From the NCBI GenBank assembly GCA_029931535.1, contig JAQPZY010001501.1:2647001-2711000 (forward strand): DNA of 64,000 bases. The letters are read 5' to 3'. Positions 37,801 to 52,800 of the stretch are shown here, one piece after another. This stretch comes from Margaritifera margaritifera. Taxonomy: Eukaryota; Mollusca; Bivalvia; Unionida; Margaritiferidae. The notes beneath the pieces were generated by a model, which searched no databases, was not told where the DNA came from, and saw only the letters and a program-made list of their open reading frames with translations. Every line of letters starts with the position of its first letter. The stretch's first letter is position 1. The position numbers were made by a program, and so were the translations under genes.

Positions 37801-40800
37801 ACATATAGTTTTAATTCTCAAACATGATCATCAGACTTCATTGATACAAACCTGATTTTCTAATAATACAACAAACTTTTCGGTACAAAAAAATGAAATG
37901 TTATGGAAAATTTATATAATTACGTTATAACTTGTGAAGCTAGCTCATGGGACTGAAAGATTTGCAAAGGTATCATTTATACTCACTTATAAGTCAGATC
38001 TAACTGCAAACTGCATAAACTCCGATCTGGGTCAATGCAGTTTGTTAGGAGTAATCAGTAGAACAAACAACATTGATGCTGATCTGCCAGAGCATAATGG
38101 AATGGCAGATCAAATGTCTATGCTGCTCGCAGTTGGATCTGACCTATAAGCAATTATATATGGTAAATACTATGACTATCTTGGTAATGATGTGTCTGTA
38201 GGGTTCACTGTAGCAATAAATGATTTGCAAGTGTCCAACTGTAAGAGCTGTCCAGTATGAGAAAATTATTGGATAGTTTGTTATCAACATTAAAAAAACA
38301 GCAAGAAGTATAGGATGCATAATAATGCAAAAAGGAAAATTTTTTGAACAGTCTAAAAATCCAATTAACAAATTAATACCCCCTTACACACACACACACA
38401 CACACACACATCCTCATCTCTCCCTCATACAGCAGCATGTGTAAAAAAAACATGTATCATATACATTTTTGGCCACATTGGCAACTGAGTCAGAGATTGT
38501 GAAAATTCAACATCATAGGAAATTGGAAAATCATTTAAATTTGACAAAATAATAATTTTTACACAATTATTTTAGCTTAATGCTGCTGACTTTTGTATAT
38601 TTGTAATTATTTAGTCCTATCATGACAATAAAATGTAGATTTGTTTTTCTCAGATAAATTGTATAAGTAACTTACAGTAAAACCGTCAATAACAGACACC
38701 GGTTTGTGACAGATATTGGCCAAGAATGGCCAGGTAAACAGCACCATTTATTATTATTACATTAAAATGTCCATTTGTAAATCCAGTTTCCTCTACAGAC
38801 TACCACATATTTTGGTCCCAATTATGCCTCATTATAATGGTCACCCACACAAAACAGTCAAAATTTCTGGTCGCAACCATGTCTGATTTTTAGAGAAATT
38901 TTACTTTATAAATACTGTACTAGTTTTAATAAATCACTTTACAGCAGACAGAATTATATAGTCCCTTGACTGTTAACAATATACTGCCTTTACTGTATTT
39001 CTTATTCTGCAACAACAACAACAAAATCCATGAATTCATTAGTACAGTGCCACCCCCTCCATGCATAACTGTCACCTCCCTTAAAAAAAAAAAGCTCTTT
39101 CTACCCAGAGTCTGATTTGGCATTTTCTTTATTTCATCTACATAGCTAACTTAACCTCAACAGCCAAATTTGGCCTATATATCATACTCCACCTCCTCAT
39201 TAGCATATACGCTTCTTTAAAAAAAAAAAAGATGCTTCTTTAAAAAAAAAAAAGATTTTGTTGTTAAAGTTTGCGCACATACTTTAGCAGCATTACTGAA
39301 TTACAACTGATTATTTTTAAAAATTGGGCAAAAAATAAAAAGTTATAGCAAGGTGAATTTGTACATGTTATATAGCCAGAAATATCCAACTGTCAGAGTT
39401 CTGTCATTGAGAACTCGTACAAACAAGCAGTAAAGAGGTAATTATTTATCAACTGTCATGTAGCTCATGGCCTAAATGGTTAGCAGTCCACTAGTTTTAT
39501 AGATAAACAGTATCTAATTGAGTTGTTGATAGGTCCATGGCAGCTTAAAAAAGGTTTCAACATACTTTACACAGTTCTATAGGGTATTACCTCCTCCCTA
39601 CCCGTCCTGACGAAGAGACGTGCTAACTCGTCTTGAACTTCCAGAGTTTTGGTGTGCTCGGGGCCATGAACAATGGTGCATGTAGCCAAACACTCATTAA
39701 GATACTTCTCTGCTGAACCTGAAAGATAAATGTCACAACAGATTCAAAAGATCAAGTCTGAAATTATAAAACAAGATGAAAAAAAAATTGAAAACAAAAG
39801 AATTTTTCCCAAGGTGAAGGAAAATGTTTTTAAGCCTATTGAAAAAGAATGATAAACCTGAAAGAATACAGGTCTAGTCTGAATATAGGTCCTGCCATTG
39901 TAAAACTTTACTTGACTCCAAATCTTATTCAATAATATTCTAACCAATCAAAAGCCTGCATTTGTATTTGAAATAAGACTTCCCAGTCTTGACTATTAAT
40001 TATTACTGAAATTGTTGAATAAAATTTTATGATGGAGGGGCTTGATTTTGCAGATGGCAGATGAAAATACAGCTTATGTCATAAATTTTTATTTCTCTTT
40101 TCTGCTTAAAGTCCCAAGTGGACCTTAGATCAATCGGCTGGTTCACACTAGTGTAAAAGCAAAATGTAATAAAGACTATGTAACTAGAAAATCACCATTA
40201 TGAAAATCCTGGATGATTATTGATTAGAGCATAATTATGCAATTAGAAGAAACAACATTAAGAAACTCCTCTTCATTTATTGAATATATTTTTCACATGA
40301 AGGATTGTTAAAACTTGTCAAAACTGTTTTGACTCTGCACTTAATATCATGCACTAAAAGCATCTAGAACTCCTGGCAATGAAACCTTTTAAACCATTAA
40401 CCATTTACTTCTTTTAACCAAGGAAAGTTGTCCAACCCAGGTTTTTGATTCTTGTGATTTTTCTTGATTATTACAATGCTTACTGTTTACATTCTATCCT
40501 CTGACATATTCCCAGTTAAAAGTACAATCCCCAGAAAGAATAAAAGATAAACGAAACATGAATGTTTGTTTCTGGGAAACAGCTGTCGGAGTCAAAAGCC
40601 CAATTGTGCTAAAGTATATTTTTCTTTACTTTACAAGCTAGAAAATGACAAAAAAATGAAAGTAGAGGTAAAATTCTCACTTTCTGCCTCCTCTTTTCCT
40701 GTACAGGAATATGCCTGAGCCAGAGCAAGTGCCGTGTCAACCATTTCTATACTGTCCTTATAACTGTTAAAAAAAAAAAATCATCATTAATTGAATGACA

Positions 40801-43800
40801 AATAATATTTACAGGAAATGAAGGTGTAAAACAAAAATTTGACAGAAAAATTACACACAATATGTCATGTGTTTATGTAATATACAGTCAACTCTCATTA
40901 CAATATAAATTCATTTCTGACCATTTTGTCATAGTAACAAATCTGTAATTGAACAGAATATGCCTTTAATTGCGAACAGTCAAACCTGCTTTATTGCATT
41001 CATATGCATATTACAGTCACCCATGTATGAATGTCAGGTAGTACATGTAGCACAGTGGTCCCCCTCTTATAAAATCAGCCCTTTTTGCAGAAAGAAAGTG
41101 GTCTTATGAAAGGATGGCCTTTCAGGGGGATCACACAGTTGTAATTAACAATTACATATTAGAAAGTAAGAAAGGCACAATTACTCTTCAAATATTTTTT
41201 TTTTTCATTAAAAAATCACATGCATGTTATGGAATCAATGTGATAAAACTTATATTAATATTATATAAAATAATGATGAGTAATCATCAACCATGATACA
41301 AAAACATTTTAAAAAACCATATCCATAAAATCAGGGTACAAACATTTGGCTGTAACTATCATTCTCCATCCTAGTACTAATATTATAGTTTGTATCTATC
41401 TCTGTCCATTCCATTTTCCCACTGCTGAAGAATGTATAATTGATGATATCTGAATCTTTCTAACATCAAATTTCTCAGCAATGATCTTAGGACTCTCCCT
41501 CTTTTTGTTTCGTTGAATTGCTTTCAATTTTTAATCTAAGCTGAGTGTGTCAATAACTTATTCCTTTGCTTACAACAATACCACTGTCAAGCTAATTTGT
41601 AACTATTACATGAAATGCTCTGTGTTTACAAAGGAAGTGAGATTGTCACATGATTGACTGGTTATAGTCTTGTACCCTTTCAAAACATTTTGTAATCTAA
41701 GAGAGAAGCTATGAGAGCTAACATACCATTTTGACTTTATGGCGACAAAATGTCACGCTGACTTGAGCTCAATAATACTGTCCTTCTCACCTGTTAGGTT
41801 TTGTCATCATGATAATTATTGGTGGCAATAAAAGTCATTAATTATAAAAGTGACAAAACCTTACTTCTAAGGAACACACAGCTGTAAGGATATTTAACTC
41901 TTTGTATGGATTTAACTTGGGTACTTTATGGACATGTTGGGACAAATGTCAGTGTGTTCAATTTAATAATCAACAAATATTCATGAGATTTCCATCTGTA
42001 AACCCCAATATGCATCTGCTTGTGAGGGGTAACTTTTACACTTTTTGCACGTAATATGCTGACCTGGCTGCATCAGAGGGGTGGCCATCCTAGAGGGGTA
42101 CTTTTTAACACAAATTTGTCTGTGCTAAGGGATTCTGGCTATACAAAGAGGGTGGCAGCTGGTCAGTGGGGCTGTTTAAGAGGGGAACTACTGTACCATT
42201 TATAAATAAACCAACACATATTTACCTGAATCAATGTAATGACAACCTGCATGCAATGACAGTCTCTAGCTAATCCCCTTAAATGGTTGCTTTACTAATG
42301 TTAGTTTGCATACTCCAATATACTTTAAAGATTTGGGACACCTTTTGATTTTAGTCTACAAGTCTTTCACATTAACATATCCTATTAAATTTGTAAAAAT
42401 TGGACAACTTATTCAGTTTTTTCTCTTTTGAATTGCCCTCAACTACAGAATCTGAAAAATTAAGTTCGGTCAAAACTTCTGTTTTAAATCAAAAGGTTAC
42501 CCCAAGGGAAAACAATTTGTGCATTCATTTTAGTATCATATCTTCACTATTCTTCATGAAAAATTTCTATCAAGCAAAATGATATTCACATCAATTTTTC
42601 AAATCCAGAAAGACAAGGAAATATTTCATAATTTGGAGCAAAATTCACTCAGTAGACATCTGACTGAAATGATTCATATATAAGGTCAAAATAATTCTTG
42701 TACTGCAAAATGACCAGGCAGTATTTCTACATATTGGTCATAAAAGCATTCTGCACAATGCTATGTCTTGCCTGCTCTGCAAAGACATATTAAATATACC
42801 CAGCAATACCACTGTCACTGGAGCATGAAAAAAACACTGACCTCCTTTTGCCTAGCCGTGATGAGCAGAACCCTCCACAATGAGAACAGCCATCAAGTTT
42901 ATTAACTGTACATACAACAGTGACAGAGAAACTTAGCTAAATCCAAAATATTATTAACTGTACATACAACAGTGACAGAGAAACTTACCTAAATCCAAAA
43001 TATTATTAACTGTACATACAACAGTGACAGAGAAACTTAACTAACTGCAGAAACTTAACACTGATGTCAGACACATGATATCTATGTACATACAACAGTG
43101 ACAGAGAAACTTAGCTAAATGCAAAAACTTAACATTGATGTCAGACACATGATATCTATGTCTCACCCATGCTTCACATGTGAGACAAAAAACAGGGGGT
43201 GGGGGTGGGGTGGGGATGAGGTGGGAGTTTGCCATAATTTTGTATTCAAAAATCTAAGTTAAACTTAAAATCACAAATAAATTTGAAATGGGATTATATT
43301 TATAGCTGAGATGCATATGTCAACAATAATAACAGAACTGTAAAAGTTTGAATAGCTGTGGACCCAAACTTTCTGTTGGACATTTTAGTACTTTTGAGAT
43401 TTGTGGGGTTGCAGACTAGGACTGGGTGAATCATCTGAGTGAGACTAAGCATCTGAGTGATTGATGTTGAGGTTATTGAAGGTTTTTTTTCTGTATTTTA
43501 GTTGCTGCCAGAAGTACCTGTTAAACTGCACCTGACTCCTTAGCTCCATTTCAAGCATAAAATACAAAGATTCAACAAGAATTATATCTTGGTGCGCTGA
43601 AAAATACCACTTACTTTGCTCCTGCTATGGAGTGGGCCTGTAAAAACATTTCTATGACTTTCTCGTGGTTTGCATGACGTCCTTTGCTTTGCTCTAAGTG
43701 TTGTGTTAAGGAAGAAGGAATTATCAAACTGATATTTCTTGTTCTATTTTATCTATTACTTTGTTCTGTGTTATCTATCACTTGTTCCATGCTATCTATT

Positions 43801-46800
43801 ACTTTATTCTGTGTTATCTATTACTTTGTTCTGTGTTATCTATTACTTTGTTCTGTGTTATCAATTACTTTATTCTGTGTTATCTATTACTTTATTCTAT
43901 GCTATCTATTACTTTATTCAGTGTTATTTAATATTTTGTTCTGTGTTATTTTTTAAATTTCTATTATACAACTTAAGATTATCAAAATATATTATATCAA
44001 TCAGCAATATTTCAAGATAAGTTGTTATATTGCTTGTGAGTAAATATGTATAATTAACACAATGGCAAAAGTGCATGTACAATATTCCTTCACAATTAGG
44101 TCCTCTGTATAAGGTCATCCATTTTATAAGGTGGGTGTTGTCATGGATCCTATTTCATTATTTAATAGTAATATTATGCATAAAATACCTCAATGTAAGG
44201 CAAAATTGCCTATAAGCCAGTCCACTTTTATCTCTGTTGTGGACAGTGTGATAGCAAGGGAGAGTACTGTATTTACCCGCAGAAACATACACATACATAG
44301 AAACTTCTCTTCAATTATTAAATGATTACTTTCCCATCTTAAGGATTAAGGATTTTTGAAAACAAAAATGTATTACTTGCTAGATCCACAGTTAAAAAGC
44401 ATTGTTCTGAGCTCAAAAACATTTTTTACATAGTTTAGATAACTTGTTTTATTGGGTTAGTTGGTTGGTGTTTAATAGCATTTTCAACACATTATTTGCA
44501 ATATCAAGCTGAGGAAATAGGAGGCATGTGCCCTTCTCAAGGACAATACCAAGGGTAAATTTAAAAAGAGTTCCTGTGTATATGTGATCTCAGTGTCCAA
44601 TCAATTTCAAAACTGGTACCCAAACAGGTTACTGTGAGTAAAAATCAGCTCAAATTTTGCATGCTACTTGTTTGTAAACTGCAGTAGGATAATTGAGTTA
44701 AGCCTCATTTTCAAACAAGCTGCTTATTTTGGGCTTAACATTTAGATACCGACCTTAGATTTTACTTTATAGAAAATTCACAGGAGCAAACTTTTCAGTA
44801 CGTACTCAAAATGAGAAAGTTTCATAAAAAACCAGGCCAGGTAAAGAATCTGCCAGCCCAACTTAAATTAAGTAGCTCTGGGAAGGTTTATAATATGAAA
44901 ATGAGAGCTTTCAAATCTTTTCTTTTCTTTTTTTATGAGTCATATATGTAATTATTTTCTGTTGAGAAATATTTTTATGTTTTGCAAAACAAACAAACTA
45001 GAATAAAAGGAGAAAAGGTCACGTGGAAGCCCATTGGGCTCCCCAGGTTCAAAATATAGTAGCCCAACCCAAGCATTTTTGTAGCCCCTAGGCACAAGGT
45101 TTGTTGGACACTGAAAGTGAAAGGATATTCTTCCACACTCCTGATAGATTGGTATCAATTTGACACTGTCTTCTCCATATCTTTTGGATGCTAGTTCCAG
45201 GACTTTATCCAACTGTGACCCAGTCACAGCATACTTCTTCTGTCTCCATGACAACCTGATGAACACAAAAAGTGACATTTTACAGGAATTTATAACACAT
45301 CCTTTTTGCTATGACACAGTATCATATCTAGAAATGTGTGCATTTTTGTACTGCACATCAACTCCAAAACTGTACACTTAATTTAGAATCAAATACTAGA
45401 TTTTTTAAAAATTCCCTCTGGTTACAGTTTTATTGAGACATATGACGAAAATGTGTTACAAGGGGATCACCTGGTCCTCAGATTTAGTGCACTATACTTG
45501 ATTGATATACTGCTACACACAAATGCATTTTGAATGCTGGCCCTCACTACAGGTTTACATAAAAATGATTTCATTTGGTTTAACAGATCAAAATCACACA
45601 TATCCAAAGTTTGTGTATTCAAGAAAAATTCCTTTTAAGGTTTTCCTGTTTTTAGTAACAGTAGCCATATTTGAAATTATAATTATTTGATACTATGATT
45701 TATTGACATCATAATGTCATATCAAACTAGATTTGTGTTTGTAAAACATGTATGACCCCACTGCAGAAATGAAAGTCCCAGAAAGTTATATTTTTTTATG
45801 CAAAATATTTCATATTGTACTAATCAAGTATAGATACAGCCTCTCATTAATTATTCATTCTATTTCAAAACAAGGCTGACCACAGGATGATGTATCAAGT
45901 AATATGGCTGATAGTGATAATTAGGGACAACATCAATTTTTAATGAAATTAAATGAAATAATGAGTAAAAAAAATGACTTCCTGGAGGAGCTGTAGTTTG
46001 CCAAAATGGAGTTACTGAATGATTGTGCTCTGCAACTTTTCTTTTTCTGATTTTCAATCTGGAAACATCTCTGTTTTCACTCTGTATTGTTGTCCCATAG
46101 GTGTAGATCCCTCAAACAACTGATGTCAAATGGTAATGTTTATAGCATAGTTTTTTTAAAAAATGGCTTATGAATGGAATATTCAGGTTTTTTGCGCTTA
46201 TTATTTAATGTGGCAGAAATAACAAGCTAAGTCATCATTGGGGACTTTAACGAGACAGACAATTCCAAGACAGACCACTTGCGGTAACATCATTTGATCT
46301 TAAATTTAAGCTCAAGCAAGGACATACACTGGCCACCTGTTGTTTAATCCTAGTAGAATGTGATTTACTGTCAACTAACAATGTGATTTAAGGTTGAATC
46401 ACAATTAAAACAACCAATTTAATTAATGAGGAATGTAGAAAATGACATACTTTTTATAAAGACTCTAATTTTGCTGTTCAAGAAGACAGCAGGGCACACT
46501 GAAAGGGGTAGTGGGGCACCGAGTGGGGGCAAAGGGATGGGCCTTTAAAGAGGCAGGGCAGGGTGCCCATCTATTTATTTCTAGATTAAACACCGTATAA
46601 TCATGTCATCTACATATGCATAAAAATATGCATGCTGAATTTTGTTAATCTACATTGAGTGGGGTTTGCCCAGTCATTCAAACAAGCTTCTCAAAATGGA
46701 TGGATGGATGAATTCATAGTACCAAATGATAATTAATAATATATTGGGAAGTATAGGCAAAACTATTCATGATATTTTTACCATCAAACAGCAGTATAAC

Positions 46801-49800
46801 TGAGTAGCAATATTACATTACTGAGACTACATGTAAATTATACTTTGTGTTAATACTTTTACAAATGATTTAATCATTTAGGAACATGATGATATGAATT
46901 AATAATTTTCTTGAATCAATGAAGGTTGGCAAATTTAAAGGGGAAATCCCACATTCAAATTTCTTATTGCTATATTAATCTTCATTAAATTCTGAGCTAC
47001 TGTACCAATTTTTATTAAATTCAAAGCTAGTGTACCAATTTTAATTAAATTCTAAGCTATTGTACCAATTTTCATTAAATTCTAAGCTGTTGTACCAATT
47101 TTCATTAAATTCTAAGCTGTTGTACAAATTTTCATTAAATTCTAAGCTACAGTACCAATTTTCATTAAATTCAAAGCTGTTGAACCAATTTTCATTAAAT
47201 TCTAAGCTACAGTACCAATTTTCATTAAATTCTAAGCTGTTGTACCAATTTTCAGAATTTTCGCTAATCAGATAATCAAGATAAAGGCCGATGTTTAATT
47301 AGCACAAACTGCACAATGTTAGCTCTGTCTAGGTACTCTAAGAAGAACTGAATTACCATATATACTCATGTATAATCCGATACCAACTGCAAACTGCATA
47401 GACCCAGATCTGCCATTGAATAATGTGCTCGCAGATCTGGGTCTATGCAGTTTGTAAGGACAAATAAGTAGAACAAACAACATAGACCCTGATCTGCCGG
47501 CGCATTATGTGATGGCAGATCAGGGTCTATGTTGTTTGCATTTGGACTCAGCCTATACATGAGTATATATGGTAACTCCCTTTTTCTTCCAGTGTTGTCA
47601 GAGCAGCACATCTAGCTAGTGATAATGGTTGGGATTGAAACATTTTTATATGAATCTATATTCCTCAGATCATTTAAATATTTTTGTATATACTAAATAT
47701 TCGCACACTATATTTATGAAGATGAATATTAAATAAACATATGTATGCACAAGAATTCTACATTATTATTATAGGTGGCAAATCAATTCTTCTTCACACA
47801 TAGGTTATACAAAGTCTATACAAGATCTACTTTAGACAACTGATTAAAAAACAAATTGGAAAAAGATACATTAATTTATACGTGTGAAATATACAAATAG
47901 TATTAATGCTATGTTTATTTTATTTACCGTATATACTCGATTATAAGTGGACTCGACTATAAGTTGACCCCCAACCCTTTTTAGGGCTGCAAAAAGTGAT
48001 TTTCTCTTTGACCCTCCTATAAGTCGGGGTGTACTTTGCAAGTCAGATCCGTCTGAAGGGGTGACTTCTTAGTGAGTCAGAAATGCACATTGGAAATATA
48101 AACAAGCCAATAGTTAAGAAAAATAAAGACAAAACCAGTGTAAAATACAATTATATTATTGAGTGAAATATGTCACAAATAAATTGACAACTTATAATTT
48201 GTCCATCTTTGTGCAATAAAGTCCATTGAAATCTATAATGCTTGACATTTTAAATCCATTTATATGATATCTCCACGAATTCAATTATAGGTCACATACC
48301 GGTATAAAAATAGAAGTTCAGAATGATCCGATTCACAATATCCCGTAATATGTTAATTCCACATGTCGTACAAATAAACAATGAAAGTTAAGTCCACTTT
48401 TTTGTGATTCACGGTATCCTATAAATGTCACTATCTAATGTCATCTGGTACAAAGTCCAAGAATTAATCCTCATTGTCTGATAAAGTTCTGAAATCCTAC
48501 ATCGTCGTCTAGTCATTGTAAATCGTCGTCGTCTAGTCATCGTAAATCTCGTCCCTCTACGATTCCTCGGCTTTACTGTCATATGCAGGTGCTTATGCAG
48601 AGTGCAGAGACTGAGCCTGGGCTCTGTAAGTAACACTTTGATCATAAAGTCAGAAATCTATTAAAGGCTGCAACTGAATACATGTCAATTGTGCGGCAAG
48701 ATCACAGGGAGTTCAAATAACCACCCTCTGTTACTTGGCACTGAAAAAGTATCAAACTCATGGCTTGATCAAAGGGTCGTCACGTGGGAAAACAAAGTGT
48801 GGTGTCTTTACAAGCAAAGGAATTAAAGTCAAAGTATATACACAGGAAGTTGTAGAACTCTACTTGGCACTGAACAAGTATTAGATTGGCGGCTCGATCA
48901 AAAGGATTGTCAACTTGAAAATGAAGTGAGTCCCTTTACAAGCCAAAGGCTTATCGGCCCACGTATACTGGCAGAAAACTTGGGAAATTTGACTTGTGGA
49001 AAAGGAAAATACAAATTAAATCAAAACTTTGACTGCATCAAGCACATTCTTTATTCAGCAAAACACAAATATTAAATACAGGTTGCATGGACTGGCACGA
49101 AAATGGAAGCAATATACTTACTAGTAAACACTCACGGTAAACATTGATGGACACTTCATTTTACGGTAGGTAGTATTTAATTTACCGGTAATATTGTCAA
49201 ATTATTAAAATCCAAATAACTGTAGATACATGTATTGTGTAATGAATACCGTCATGAAACAGATAAACACAGTGCATACCATATATACATTACTGCATAG
49301 GAATAGTGGCATGAAAACGTAAAAATATATGAATTGACAGTATTTTTATGTACTGCAAACATCTAGAGTTTCCAACATTACCCCAAAGATTTATATTTTT
49401 TTTTAATGTTGCGCTTATAAGATGACCCATACTCTGCATGAATCGAATTTTAAGTAAAAAAACATCAACTTATAAGCAAGTATATAGAGTACTTTACAAG
49501 TTAGTGTGAACAAGGTCCATGACCTATGATGTAAAATTGCATTTACAAACCTGGTCAAAATGGTGCTCAAAGACAGAATGTGCCATTTGACACAGTTAAA
49601 TTGTCTAGTCATATGTCCTTCACAGCATGTGGCACGTTTATTTTATAATGAATAATGATCATAGACATTATCAATTATTTGTAATTTGGGATAACAGTTG
49701 TTCATTCCTAACATCATGTTTGTTATTTTACAAAACCAAATATCTGACAATTTGCAAACTGAAAATGTAGCAAGCTCACGTACAAGTACTTATAATACTA

Positions 49801-52800
49801 GCATAACCATGTGGTCTCTCTCTCTTTGTCACACACACGATGGTTGTAGCAAACTAACAGGGGGGTGTGGATGGGGCAGTTGCCTCAAGCGCCTGAGGTC
49901 ATGGGGCGCCAAAACAGCTGATAAAAATTCGGGCCTCGTATTCTGGCTCTTTGGGCCATCATCGTTGCCCCGGGCACCATTTACCCTTAGTACGTTACTG
50001 CACGATGGTCGAGTTCAACAGACCTTACAGTGCTAAAACAGCATTAACTGGAACTGCTAGTTACATGTCACAAATGTAGCACCCTCTATGAAAAATTGGC
50101 AAACCTCCTTGGTTAGAAAAAAATGAGAAACTGAAGGCTGATTTCTCCTAAGGTGTTGGGCTAATGACACTAAAATTGGACAAATCTAATAAATAAAATG
50201 AACTCTATCATAGAAAGACGAAATCAAACATACCTGGCCATCACGTGTGTTAGTTTAATTTCTATCTCGTCACATTCATCATCAGTCACACATGACAGCT
50301 TTGCTAAGGCTTGGTATGCTCTGTCAGCCTTTAAGAATGCTGTGTCAGCATCAGTGTATTTCTTCATCATGGTCTGAGCCTTGCCTAGGGTGTAGTTCAG
50401 TTGAAATAATACACGGAACACATCGGCTTTCTCAGTTTCAGTGGTTGTGGTGTGGACGGAGTTCAACATAATGTCCATGGCATTCTGTGTATGATACTCT
50501 GCTTGTACTGCATAACCTGTAAGAAAATACAAACATCCTGTTGAGCCCTTGGTCAAGGTGAGGTGCCACTATTTCTACCCCTGTCAGCAGAGGTCAGCCT
50601 GTAGATTGCCAATTTCACATTCTGAGACAAAAAATATTCATCTGGCAAAATAACTACGCATTTATGAAATTGTGTTAGCAATAAATATTGCGAAGAATCA
50701 GATACCAAGCAGAATGTATTAATTCAATCAACTGGGTTGAGGCAAAAATATATGTTCCAACTGGCAAAATAATGACCAGTTGGTGAAATCAATGGCAAAT
50801 TTTGTTAACATTGCCAGACTCATCTTTGGCTGAAGACTAAAGACTATTAAGCTGGAAGCTGTTTGTGATTAACAAGGTTCTGACCTTGTAGCTAGGTCTA
50901 CAAACGGGTTGCAAATGGTTGTTTATTTAAATGTTCAGGTATTCCACATGGTCAATAAGGCTTGGTGGATTGATGGAGACTATTTCTGTGACAGGGACAA
51001 TAAATGTGCATGCTAAATTTGGTTGAAGTCAAAAAAACCTAAGTAAAGTCATGCTGAAACAAGAGTCAGGAGGATGGGAAATCAGGAGCAATAACTCTTC
51101 TGAATGCTGTTGTGGAATGCTGGAAACTGAAATCATTCCATGGATCTCCAATATAAAGCTGCACAGCAATAGAAATCCCACAATCCTTGGAAAAGTTATG
51201 CTGCAGAATACAAGGACAGGAGGACACACAATCAGGGGGCACAAGTCATGTATAATAATGTTGTGGAACACTGAAAATCAAACTTATTCTAGGTCTCATC
51301 AAGATAAAGCTGCATGCCAAATTTGTTTGAAATTTCACAAACCATGGTAAATTTATGCTGCAGAAACCAAATCAGGGAGGATGGACAATCAGTGCACATA
51401 ATTCCTGTAAAAAATGTAACGGAACACTGGAAATCTAATTATTCAAGGTATCATCAATATAAAGCCAAATTTGCTTGAAATCCAGCAAACTTTGATAATG
51501 TTATGCTGCAGAAACCAGTCAGGAGGACAGGTAATCAGGGGACATGACTCATTGAATGGGCAAAATTGGTTGAAATCCAAATATTCTTGGTAAAGTTAAG
51601 TCAGGAGAATGTGCAATCAGAAACCATAACTCTTCTAAGTGATGACATAGGCTAAAAATGAAACTTTTCAAAGTCTTATCAATATAAAGCTTCATACCAA
51701 ATTTAGGAAAAATCAAATAACCAGTAAAGTTATCTAAACTGATGACAGATGGACAGACAGTCGAACAGATGGATGGATCGACTCATAGACAATGTGATTA
51801 CTACAGGGCTCAGCTGACTTCATCAAGCAGGGCCCAAATTAAGTGCTATCCAATTCCAACCCCATATCCCCTCTATTCTGAAACAGCCCCAACCACAAAA
51901 TATTAATTCATAGTCCATTTTTTGTTGTTGTTATACATTGGGGTTTGTTTTTGACCCCAAGGGATAGTCCGAGACTCACAGAAATGGACGAAAATTGGTA
52001 CTTTGAATCCCTGTATTTTGAAAAGTGTCACATGGTTAACACTGGGACTCTAGGCAGGCCTCTCAGTACTAAAATGCTAGGAGAAAGCTGTGATATATGC
52101 TAACATTTCATGACAATGATAGATTACATGTATGATGTTATTAGCCTCTCACAAAACAACTCTAAGGTAATCAACAGCACATCCCTCACCACCCCCATTC
52201 AGTCCCTCAGCACCCCCATTCAGTCCCTCAGCCTTGCCCTCAAGTTATGAATCACATCTCTAAAGTTGATTCTCAATTCCAATTTCTCACATTTGTATTT
52301 ATCTCAAATAATGCAGGATTTAGGCACATCAAAAACAATCAAACACATATACCAATTTAGGAAATGGCTTGCCAAGTCAAAATGTTCACAAGAAATTGAG
52401 GACAAAGTAATTCTCTTAGTAAGTGTTCCAACGACTATATGCACAAAGAAAATCTTGCATGATTGGCAACCTTGTACAATCAATTTGCCAAATGGCTTAA
52501 TTTAGAATAAGTACAAACAAAAAAGTAATTTAAATATTTAAATAAAACCATACTCAATTGACACATGCAATTTTAATGTTAAAGTACAGCTGACATCGCA
52601 GAGTATACTTCTAACTAGTTGCAATTTGACTTACTGTAAAATCTGAATAAGTGCATATGTGAATATAAACATATATGGAATATAAGTGCATAGAGGTCTT
52701 CAAGTATTTTGAAGCAAAATTAAGGGTGCATATGTAAAAGATAACGTACCTCTAAGATACAACATTTAACACTCAGACAGCTTTTATGATGCTAATTATG

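Noticed and set aside
37934..38149. 71-codon plus ORF
   Set aside because: It overlaps MITE copy C and has no homology.
43684..44020. Two plus-strand ORFs rich in F, Y, L and C that look like membrane proteins
   Set aside because: They arise from the 22-bp array inside the U12 intron.
44952..45278. GT-AG donor choices at the end of TTC23 exon 5
   Set aside because: The available GTs (GTGTGG, GTGGAA, GTGTCC) break the frame, create a stop, or lose family alignment; the AT-AC junction does not.
49698..50036. 112-codon plus ORF
   Set aside because: It runs through a GC-richer transposon-like island; no protein family recognised.
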